Positions 1 to 5,673 of a DNA stretch of 6,792 nucleotides are shown here, piece by piece. The notes beneath the pieces were generated by a model. That model was not told the origin of the DNA. It made no database searches and worked only from the letters and a program-made list of their open reading frames with translations. Location of the stretch: the NCBI GenBank assembly GCA_037190175.1, contig JBBCJM010000127.1, positions 1 to 6,792 of the forward strand, written 5' to 3'. This DNA comes from JBBCJM01 sp037190175. Lineage in GTDB: Bacteria; Pseudomonadota; Alphaproteobacteria; Rhodobacterales; Rhodobacteraceae. Position 1 is the first letter of the stretch. Every line of letters begins with the position of its first letter. The translations under genes were made by a program, and so were the position numbers.

Positions 1-1
1 G

Positions 2-805
2 TTCGAAAGCGGCGCGCGCGCGGTGGGGGCGCGGGTGATCCCCGCCGGCACCGGGCAGACCGACCTGCAGGTGCGCGCCGCCGCCGATACGGGGGCCACC
101 GCCTATGCCGGCACCCCGGATTTCCTGAAGGTGATCCTGGACCGGGCCGAGGCGCTGGGGCAGGGCCTGGCCTTCCGCAAGGCGGTGGTCGGCGGCGGGG
201 CGCTCTTCCCCTCGCTGCGCCGGGAATACGCCGAACGCGGCATCCTCTGCCTGCAATGCTATGCCACCGCGGAGCTGGGCAACATCGCATATGAAAGCGC
301 GGCGCAGGAGGGGATGGTCGTGGACGAGGGCGTGGTGGTGGAGATCGTGCGCCCCGGCACCGGCGACCCCGTGCCGCCGGGCGAGGTGGGCGAGGTGGTG
401 GTGACCCGGCTGGACCTCGACCTGCCGCTGATCCGGCTGGCCACCGGCGATCTGTCCGCCATCCTGCCGGGCGCCAGCCCCTGCGGCCGCACCAATACCC
501 GCATCCGCGGCTGGCTGGGCCGGGCCGACCAGACCACCAAGATCAAGGGCATGTTCGTGCGCCCCGAGCAGGTGGCCGCGCTTGTCGCCCGCCACCCCGA
601 GGTCGCCCGCGCCCGGGTGGTGGCCGACCGCGAGGGCGAGATGGACGTGATGACCGTGATGGTCGAGACCCGCGCCGCCAACCCCGCGCTCTACGAGGGC
701 TCGGTGCAGGACGTGCTGAAGCTGAAGGGGCGGATAGAACTGGTCCCCCCCGGCTCGCTTCCGAACGACGGCAAGGTGATCGAGGACCGCCGGCGCTACG
801 ATTGA
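2..805 (+). CDS. Phenylacetate-CoA ligase-like AMP-forming acyl-CoA synthetase, C-terminal part (5' truncated by window edge)
   Basis: This is the C-terminal part of an acyl-adenylate-forming enzyme of the phenylacetate-CoA ligase (PaaK-like) type, which would activate a carboxylic acid with ATP and join it to CoA in the cytoplasm. The frame is open to the left edge (FESGARA before the GTG at 23), so the GTG is internal and the true start lies outside. Counting from that GTG: a PaaK-like segment with AGTPDFLKVIL (29-39), the A5-like motif YATAELG (80-86), the ATP-ribose-binding region IRLATGDLS (137-145), the hinge and C-terminal domain GWLGRADQTTKIKGMFVRP (163-181), and a candidate catalytic lysine near the end in LPNDGK (246-251). 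It ends in TGA at 803-805 and converges on the molybdoenzyme gene. The acid substrate cannot be told; phenylacetate itself is not implied. Relatives of this kind are, from memory, often found beside branched-chain amino-acid-type transporter genes, none of which is visible here. Confidence 0.88.
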   Translation, partial: FESGARAVGARVIPAGTGQTDLQVRAAADTGATAYAGTPDFLKVILDRAEALGQGLAFRKAVVGGGALFPSLRREYAERGILCLQCYATAELGNIAYESAAQEGMVVDEGVVVEIVRPGTGDPVPPGEVGEVVVTRLDLDLPLIRLATGDLSAILPGASPCGRTNTRIRGWLGRADQTTKIKGMFVRPEQVAALVARHPEVARARVVADREGEMDVMTVMVETRAANPALYEGSVQDVLKLKGRIELVPPGSLPNDGKVIEDRRRYD

Positions 806-812
806 GGGCGCC

Positions 813-3149
813 CTATCCCCGGCCGGCGCCTCCGCCGGGGCGGGCCACGATGGCGGGCGGGGCGAAGGGGTCTTTCCATGCCGTCGCCTCGTGCCTTTCG
901 ACTTCCACGAGGCAGAGCTGCCCGGTGCAGCCCTGGGCCAGCCGCGAGGTGCCGGCGTCGCGGGTCACCGTGTTGACGTTGCCGTGCCCGCAGGTCGGCG
1001 GGGAGGCGTCGTCGATGGGGGTGAACCAGGCGCCGGTGGAAGCCTGGACCACGCGGGGGCGGATATCCTCGCTGACCACCAGCGTGGCCAGAAACGCGCC
1101 CCTGTCGTTGTGGACGCGCACCGTGTCGCCGGAGGCGAGGTTCCGCGCGGCCGCGTCCGCGGGGTTCATGCGCAGCGGTTCGCGCCCGCCGCGCTTGCCG
1201 GCCTGGCTGGTGCTGCCGAAGTCGAGCTGCGAATGCAGCCGCGTCGCGGGCTGGTTGGCCACCAGCTGGAGCGGATGCCGGCCTGCCGCCGCAGAGCCCA
1301 GCCACTCGGCCGGCTCCAGCCATGCCGGGTGGCCGGGGCAGTCGTCGTAGCCGAAGGAGGCGATGGTCTCGGAGAAGATCTCGATCCGGCCCGAGGGCGT
1401 GGGCAGCGGGCACCTTTCGGGGTCCTGCCGGAACGCCTTCATCATCCCCGGCCGCGGATCGACCGGCAGCTCGATCTCGCCGCGCGCCCAGAGCTCCGCG
1501 AAGCCGGGGGCTTCCAGCCCCAGCCTCGCCAGCCCCTGCCGCGTCGGCTCGTAGAGGTGTTCCAGCCACTGGGCCGCGGTGCGGTCCTCGGTGAAGTCGC
1601 GGCGCCGGCCCAGCCGTTCGGCAAGGTCGGAGAAGATGGCGAAATCGTCCCGCGCCTGGGCGAAGGGCCGCACCGCCTGCTTCATGGCGATCAGCCTGGG
1701 ATCGTTGGCCGAGGCGCCGAGGTCGTTGCGTTCCAGCGTCATGGTGGCGGGGAACACGATGTCCGCATGGCGCGCCGAGGCGGTCCAGAAGGCGTCGTGG
1801 ATCAGGATCGTGTCCGGCCGGGCGAAGGCGCGGCGCAGCCGGCCGAGGTCCTGGTGATGGTGGAACGGATTGCCGCCCGCCCAGTAGACCAGCCGGATAT
1901 CCGGGTAGGTCAGCCGGTGGCCGTTGTAGTCGAACGCCGTCCCCGGCCCCAGCAGCATGTCCGCGATTCGCGCGACCGGGATATAGCCCTGCGCGCCGTT
2001 GGTGCCCTGCGGCAGCGTCGGGATCGGCACGGCCAGCGCCTGCTTGCCGACATTGCCGATGGCCCCGATGGCATAGGCAAAGCCGGTGCCCGTGCCGCCG
2101 AGCCCGCCCAGCATCGCCGCAAGGGTAGCTGCCATCCAGACCGGCTGCTCGCCATGTTCGGCGCGCTGCATCGAATGGCTCATGGTGATCAGCGTGCGCT
2201 GCGCCGCCATCCGGCGGGCGAGCGCGGCGATCCGGCCCGCGTCCACCCCGCAGATCGCGCCGGCCCAGGCCGGGCTTTTCGCGATGCCGTCGGTCTTGCC
2301 CAGCACATAGGCCTCGAACCGTTCGTAGCCCGTGCAATGGCGGTCGAGGAAGGCGCGGTCGGCCCAGCCCTCCGTGGCCAGCACGTGGGCGATCCCCAGC
2401 ATCAGCGCGACATCGGTGTTCGGCAGCACGGCGATCCAGTCCGCCTCGACCGCGGGGGGCAGGTCGTCGCGCAGCGGGCCGACCAGCACGAAGGCGGCGC
2501 CCCGCGCCCTGGCCCGCGCCAGGCTGCCCGAGGCGACGTGCTGCGAGATCCCGCCGGCGCTGACCTGCGCGTTGCGCAGCGCCATGCCGCCGAAGGCGAC
2601 GACGAGTTCGCTGTGTTTGGCCATCTCCTCCCAGGTCGCGTCCCAGCGGGTGATCCTGTCCATCGGGCCGGCGAAATGCGGGAAGATCACCGCCGAGGCG
2701 CCGGCGCTGTAGGTGTTGACCGAGCGGGCATAGCCGCCGATGGCCGTGTTCAGGAAGCGGTGGACCTGGCTCTGGGCATGGTGGAAGCGCCCCGCGCTGG
2801 ACCAGCCGTAGGAGCCGCCGAAGACCGCCTCGCACGAATGCCTATCCGCCACCCGGGCGATTTCCCGCGCCGCGAGGTCCAGCGCCTCGGGCCAGGACAG
2901 CGGCACGAAGCCGTCGCGGCCGCGCCGGTCGTCCGGCCCGGCGCCGTCCTCCAGCCAGCCGCGGCGGACCATCGGCCGGGTGATGCGGCTGCGGTGGGAC
3001 AGCGCATCGGGGATGTTGTGCAGGATCGGCGAGGGATCGGGGTCGCCGGGATGGGGGTCGATGCGCAGGCCCTGCGGCGTGGGCGTGGCAGAAAAGGCCC
3101 CCCAGTGCGAACTGTGCGGAACGGGCTTGTCGCGCGCGGTCTCTGCCAT
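813..3149 (-). CDS. BisC/DMSO-reductase-type molybdopterin (bis-MGD) oxidoreductase, cytoplasmic
   Basis: This complete 778-residue protein belongs to the S-/N-oxide reductase branch of the DMSO reductase family (BisC, DorA, TorA), which carries bis-MGD molybdenum and usually reduces sulfoxides or N-oxides. It aligns along its length with remembered E. coli BisC. Markers: PMVRRGWL (59-66), GGSYGWSSAGRFHHAQ (111-126), NTDVALMLGIAHVL (244-257), WAGGNPFHHHQD (423-434), HADIVFPAT (461-469), the C-terminal cofactor cap from about 625 (NQPATRLHSQLD, 632-643), and GHGNVNTVTRD (721-731). Tyr114 and Trp116 match the DMSO-reductase active-site pair, and Ser148 in NTYSAGA is the likely Mo ligand. There is no N-terminal Cys cluster for Fe-S and no twin-arginine leader, so it should stay in the cytoplasm like BisC. 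The ATG at 3149 has AAGGAG 8 nt upstream. It is the last gene of the block, 36 nt after the ADC-like gene. The stretch FGGMALRNAQVSAGG (186-200) differs from E. coli BisC, so the substrate is probably not biotin sulfoxide. Confidence 0.93.
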   Translation of the reverse strand: MAETARDKPVPHSSHWGAFSATPTPQGLRIDPHPGDPDPSPILHNIPDALSHRSRITRPMVRRGWLEDGAGPDDRRGRDGFVPLSWPEALDLAAREIARVADRHSCEAVFGGSYGWSSAGRFHHAQSQVHRFLNTAIGGYARSVNTYSAGASAVIFPHFAGPMDRITRWDATWEEMAKHSELVVAFGGMALRNAQVSAGGISQHVASGSLARARARGAAFVLVGPLRDDLPPAVEADWIAVLPNTDVALMLGIAHVLATEGWADRAFLDRHCTGYERFEAYVLGKTDGIAKSPAWAGAICGVDAGRIAALARRMAAQRTLITMSHSMQRAEHGEQPVWMAATLAAMLGGLGGTGTGFAYAIGAIGNVGKQALAVPIPTLPQGTNGAQGYIPVARIADMLLGPGTAFDYNGHRLTYPDIRLVYWAGGNPFHHHQDLGRLRRAFARPDTILIHDAFWTASARHADIVFPATMTLERNDLGASANDPRLIAMKQAVRPFAQARDDFAIFSDLAERLGRRRDFTEDRTAAQWLEHLYEPTRQGLARLGLEAPGFAELWARGEIELPVDPRPGMMKAFRQDPERCPLPTPSGRIEIFSETIASFGYDDCPGHPAWLEPAEWLGSAAAGRHPLQLVANQPATRLHSQLDFGSTSQAGKRGGREPLRMNPADAAARNLASGDTVRVHNDRGAFLATLVVSEDIRPRVVQASTGAWFTPIDDASPPTCGHGNVNTVTRDAGTSRLAQGCTGQLCLVEVERHEATAWKDPFAPPAIVARPGGGAGRG
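817..840. terminator. Weak candidate hairpin between the convergent genes
   Basis: CCCCGGC (817-823) and GCCGGGG (834-840) form a perfect 7-bp stem with a 10-nt loop. It lies 12 nt after the ligase stop codon and inside the last codons of the molybdoenzyme gene. No T-tract follows on either strand, and short G+C inverted repeats are common in such DNA, so this is at most a Rho-assisted or pausing structure for the + strand transcript. Confidence 0.22.
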
Positions 3150-3157
3150 CGCCTTGT

Positions 3158-3163
3158 CTCCTT
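3158..3163 (-). promoter_or_regulatory. Shine-Dalgarno site of the molybdoenzyme gene
   Basis: The - strand reads AAGGAG here, 8 nt before the ATG at 3149. It is the strongest ribosome-binding site in the block and fixes the start of the molybdoenzyme, which rules out a longer N-terminus carrying a Tat leader. Confidence 0.75.
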
Positions 3164-3185
3164 CCCGCCGGCCGGGGCCGCAAGC

Positions 3186-4019
3186 CTACTCCAGCCGGGT
3201 CTGGTCCCAGAAATCCTTGCCCCCATGGCTGTGCGACACCAGCCCGCCGAGGCGCTCGCGCACGGGCAGGGCGGCAAGGCTGTTGACGATGCGGTAGAGC
3301 GTGGGCAGCTGCTCCCAGCTCGACTCGACGAAGCCGTGCGCGCCCTCGGCCCGCCACGCCTCGGTGATCCGGGGGGTGCTGCCGGTTGCCGGCGACAGCA
3401 CGGCATAGGCGGCATCCGCCTTGCCCCATGCGCCGGTCGCCGGGATGTACTTGTAATGCAGCATCCCCTCGCCCCAGGCGCCCAGCTCGTCGCGCGACAG
3501 ACTGGCCGGGTCGACCTCTTCGGTCCGGGCAAGGTCCAGCCGGAAGAATTCGTGCCCCAGCCAGGACGCGCCGACCACGCTCCGGCTCCCCATCCGGCGG
3601 GGCGGCGGGATCTCGCAATAGAGCTTGCTGAAGCCCAGTTCCTCGCGCCCGGTGATGATCGGATCGGCGAGGTTTTCCCACAGCACCGACAGGAACATGC
3701 CCTGCGTCTCGTGCGCGCCGCGATGCACGGCCGGAAAGCGCACACCGAGCGTGTTGTAGCCGCGCCCGCCCAGCCAGGCGAGGCCGCTCAGATACTGCAC
3801 CTCGACGGTGACGACCGGCTCGCCGTCCGGCGCGAAGCCGGGCGGCAGGATGGCGGCCAGCGCGGGCGGGTCGGTCCTGAACCGGGTGAGCAGGGACAGG
3901 CGCGTGGGCGCGCCCGCCCAATCGAACCGCCTGCCGTCGGGGCCGCGCCGGGGTCCGGTGGCCGGGCCGAAATGGACCGGCATCCGCAGCATCGTCGTCT
4001 CGTCGTCGTCGGAGGGCAT
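3186..4019 (-). CDS. Acetoacetate decarboxylase (ADC)-superfamily protein
   Basis: This 277-residue cytoplasmic protein resembles the acetoacetate decarboxylase superfamily, whose members use a Schiff-base lysine for decarboxylation or for aldol/dehydration chemistry. Key segments: LLTRFRTDPPALAAILPPGF (43-62; the N-terminal half of the fold), VTVEVQYLSGL (70-80), the active-site stretch TGREELGFSKLYCEIP (123-138), and the C-terminal SSWEQLPTLYRIVNSLAALPVRE (233-255). Lined up by eye with the Clostridium acetobutylicum enzyme (GRELSAYPKK), Lys132 falls on catalytic Lys115, while the next lysine (116) is Leu133 and the Glu76 position appears to be Thr90. The family call is good, but acetoacetate decarboxylation is doubtful. 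The ATG at 4019 is chosen because GAAAGG lies 8 nt upstream; Met10 and Met13 have no such site. The gene sits 12 nt after the NAD(P)-binding protein gene and 36 nt before the molybdoenzyme gene, inside the same operon. Confidence 0.85.
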   Translation of the reverse strand: MPSDDDETTMLRMPVHFGPATGPRRGPDGRRFDWAGAPTRLSLLTRFRTDPPALAAILPPGFAPDGEPVVTVEVQYLSGLAWLGGRGYNTLGVRFPAVHRGAHETQGMFLSVLWENLADPIITGREELGFSKLYCEIPPPRRMGSRSVVGASWLGHEFFRLDLARTEEVDPASLSRDELGAWGEGMLHYKYIPATGAWGKADAAYAVLSPATGSTPRITEAWRAEGAHGFVESSWEQLPTLYRIVNSLAALPVRERLGGLVSHSHGGKDFWDQTRLE

Positions 4020-4027
4020 TTCGGCTG

Positions 4028-4033
4028 CCTTTC
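4028..4033 (-). promoter_or_regulatory. Ribosome-binding site overlapping the upstream stop codon
   Basis: The - strand reads TGAAAGG from 4034 to 4028. The GA of the upstream gene's TGA stop is also the start of GAAAGG, which lies 8 nt before the ATG at 4019. Such an arrangement favours translational coupling of the NAD(P)-binding protein and the ADC-like protein (inference). Confidence 0.6.
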
Positions 4034-4667
4034 AATAGGCGAAGGTGATGCGACGGCGCGGATGGCGCGGCGTCTCGATCTCGTCGGCCAGCGCGATGGC
4101 GAAATCCTGGAAGGAAATCGCGCTGCGGCCGGTCTCGTCGGCCAGCACGGCGTCGCCGCCGGTCCGGTATCGGCCGGTGCGCGCGCCCGGGCTGAACAGG
4201 ATCGGCGGGCTTATGTAGGTCCAGTCCAGCGGCGAGGCCCGGAAGATCGCCAGCGCCGCCTTCTGCCGCAGGCCCTGCGCCCGGTACTGTTCGGGAAAGC
4301 CGGGATCGTCCAGCCGCATCATCCCGGGCCGCAGCTCCAGCGTGCCGGCGCCGCCGACCACCAGCAGCCGCCCGACGCCGGCGGTCTCCAGCCCCGCGAC
4401 CAGCGCGTGCGCGGCGGCCTCGATCACCCCGGCATCCTTCCGCACGCCGGGGCCCACCGCACTGACCACCGCGTCATGGCCCCGGGCGGCGGCGGCGACC
4501 GAGGCGGCGTCGGTCGCATCCGCCGCCAAGGGCGCGGTGCCGGCCGGCAGGCCGGGCGGAAACGGCTCGGCGCGGAAGGCCGCCGTCACCTGGTGGCCGC
4601 GGGCGGCAAGTTCGGCCAGCACCACCTTGCCCACGCGCCCGCCGGCGCCGAACAGCAGGATCCTCAT
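4032..4667 (-). CDS. NAD(P)-binding oxidoreductase, COG2910 NADH-flavin reductase-like (atypical SDR)
   Basis: This 211-residue Rossmann-fold protein is of the small NAD(P)H-binding type often annotated as putative NADH-flavin reductase. It begins directly with the dinucleotide-binding strand and glycine loop, MRILLFGAGGRVGK (1-14), followed by the second strand ending in FR (31-32); the arginine there would suit NADP(H). Further family marks are AADATD (48-53), VVSAVGPG (67-74), VVGGAGTLE (103-111) and the C-terminal DWTYISPPILFSPGARTGRY (148-167). The classical short-chain-dehydrogenase Tyr-xxx-Lys pair is not apparent, as expected for this atypical group. Length is normal for the family. 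The ATG at 4667 has GGAGG 7 nt upstream. It is third in the visible block, 22 nt after the Pht5-like gene. Few members have known substrates, so its role as a reductase or a reductant supplier for its neighbours is open. Confidence 0.87.
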   Translation of the reverse strand: MRILLFGAGGRVGKVVLAELAARGHQVTAAFRAEPFPPGLPAGTAPLAADATDAASVAAAARGHDAVVSAVGPGVRKDAGVIEAAAHALVAGLETAGVGRLLVVGGAGTLELRPGMMRLDDPGFPEQYRAQGLRQKAALAIFRASPLDWTYISPPILFSPGARTGRYRTGGDAVLADETGRSAISFQDFAIALADEIETPRHPRRRITFAY

Positions 4668-4689
4668 CGTCGCGCCTCCGCCTTGCCCG

Positions 4690-5649
4690 TCACGAATGGG
4701 GGAAGAATTCCTCGACCGTCAGCAGGCGCCCGGTGAGGCCCTGTTCCCGGCTGTAGCGCAGGAAGGTCTCGGCCGCCTTGCGCCCCTCCTTCAGGCCATA
4801 GGGCCAGAAGTCCGGGCCCATCACGCCCCTGGCGCGCTCGACCGAGGCGCCCAGCCAGGGCAGCGAGGTGAAGTAGAACGCGGTCTCCTCGATGTCGCGC
4901 AGCGTCAGGTTCTTGGCTTCCTCGAACCCGGAGAAGACCCTGGCCGGCAGCTGCGGGTCGCGCGCCACGTCCTCGTTGCGCAGGATCAGGATGTGCAGGA
5001 TCGGGAAGATGCCGGTCTTGCGGTAGTAGTCCTCCTCGACCTCGCGGTAGTTCCCGAACAGCCGCGCCATCCGCCCCTCGGCGAGGGCTTTGGGCGTGCG
5101 CAGCGCCAGGATCGCGTCAAGCTCGCCCCGCGCCATCATGCTGGCCAGGTCGTCGCCGTCCTTCGCGACCTCGATGGTGAACTTCCCGTCCAGCCCGGGC
5201 GGCGGCGGCTTGAACGCCCCGCCCGGCTCGTTCGCCCCGACGACCCAGGTGACCCTGGAGATATCGAGCCCGTAGTCGTCCTGCAGCACGCCGCGCTGCC
5301 ACATGGCGGTGGTGCCGTAGAAGTCGCTCATGCCGATGCGGCCGCCCTTCAGGTCGGCCGGCGTCTTCACCCTGCCGTCCTTCGCCACGAAGATCCCGCC
5401 GTGGCGGAAGGCGCGCGACAGGAACACCGGCAGCCCGGAATAGGCGTTCTTCCCCTGGTCGATCTGGGCGGCGAGATTGGCCGGCGACACCTCGCCCACC
5501 GCATACCTGCCGGCGTCGAAACAGGCCTTGGGGATCTCGCCCGCCGGGATGTGGTGGAACCCGAGTTCGTAGCCCTCGATCCGCGCGCGCCCCTCCTGGA
5601 GCGGCTTGACGCGGTCATAGGAAGCGCAGGCGATTTCGAGCTTGGGCAT
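4690..5649 (-). CDS. 4,5-dihydroxyphthalate decarboxylase (Pht5)-like protein with a type 2 periplasmic-binding-protein fold
   Basis: This complete 319-residue protein resembles the Pht5/4,5-dihydroxyphthalate decarboxylase family, which shares a fold with ABC solute-binding proteins. Markers: ACASYDRVKPLQEGR (7-21), VGEVSPANLAAQ (51-62), LPVFLSRAFRHGGIFV (73-88), DLKGGRIGMSDFYGTTAMW (99-117), a variable insert rich in proline (PGGAFKPPPPGLDG, 142-155), ARGELDAIL (173-181), FPILHILILRNE (215-226) and PYGLKEGRKAAETFLRYS (283-300). The N-terminus MPKLEIACASYDR has no signal peptide or lipobox and starts straight at the first strand of the fold, so the protein is predicted to be cytoplasmic. The ATG at 5649 has AGGAGA 5 nt upstream. 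It lies 24 nt after the ABC ATPase gene. Whether it is an enzyme or an unusual substrate-binding protein is not settled by sequence; family members are annotated either way. Confidence 0.85.
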   Translation of the reverse strand: MPKLEIACASYDRVKPLQEGRARIEGYELGFHHIPAGEIPKACFDAGRYAVGEVSPANLAAQIDQGKNAYSGLPVFLSRAFRHGGIFVAKDGRVKTPADLKGGRIGMSDFYGTTAMWQRGVLQDDYGLDISRVTWVVGANEPGGAFKPPPPGLDGKFTIEVAKDGDDLASMMARGELDAILALRTPKALAEGRMARLFGNYREVEEDYYRKTGIFPILHILILRNEDVARDPQLPARVFSGFEEAKNLTLRDIEETAFYFTSLPWLGASVERARGVMGPDFWPYGLKEGRKAAETFLRYSREQGLTGRLLTVEEFFPHS

Positions 5650-5673
5650 GGCGGTCTCCTCGATGGGTATCTG

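Noticed and set aside
806..813. GGGCGCCC palindrome as an operator or terminator
   Set aside because: It has no loop or T-tract, lies between convergent genes where no promoter is expected, and such short G+C palindromes are frequent at this composition.
796..2835. A 679-codon - strand open frame overlapping the molybdoenzyme
   Set aside because: It is a frame-shifted shadow of the molybdoenzyme, which shows clear motifs along all 778 residues. The Arg/Gly-rich translation has no recognisable domain.
3150..3185. The 36-nt gap before the molybdoenzyme as a promoter or attenuator
   Set aside because: Apart from the Shine-Dalgarno site, no convincing -35/-10 pair or stem-loop with T-tract was seen, so internal control is not supported.
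2842..4035. A 397-codon - strand open frame spanning the ADC-like gene and the start of the molybdoenzyme
   Set aside because: Its translation is low-complexity Arg/Ala/Pro sequence, while the other frame gives two proteins with family motifs and good ribosome-binding sites.
891..4736. A 1281-codon open frame on the + strand running antisense to three whole genes and the end of a fourth
   Set aside because: It lies opposite clearly recognisable genes, is full of Arg, Gly, Ala and Pro with no family resemblance, and starts with GTG without a ribosome-binding site. High G+C at third positions removes stops from antisense frames, so its length is explained by composition.
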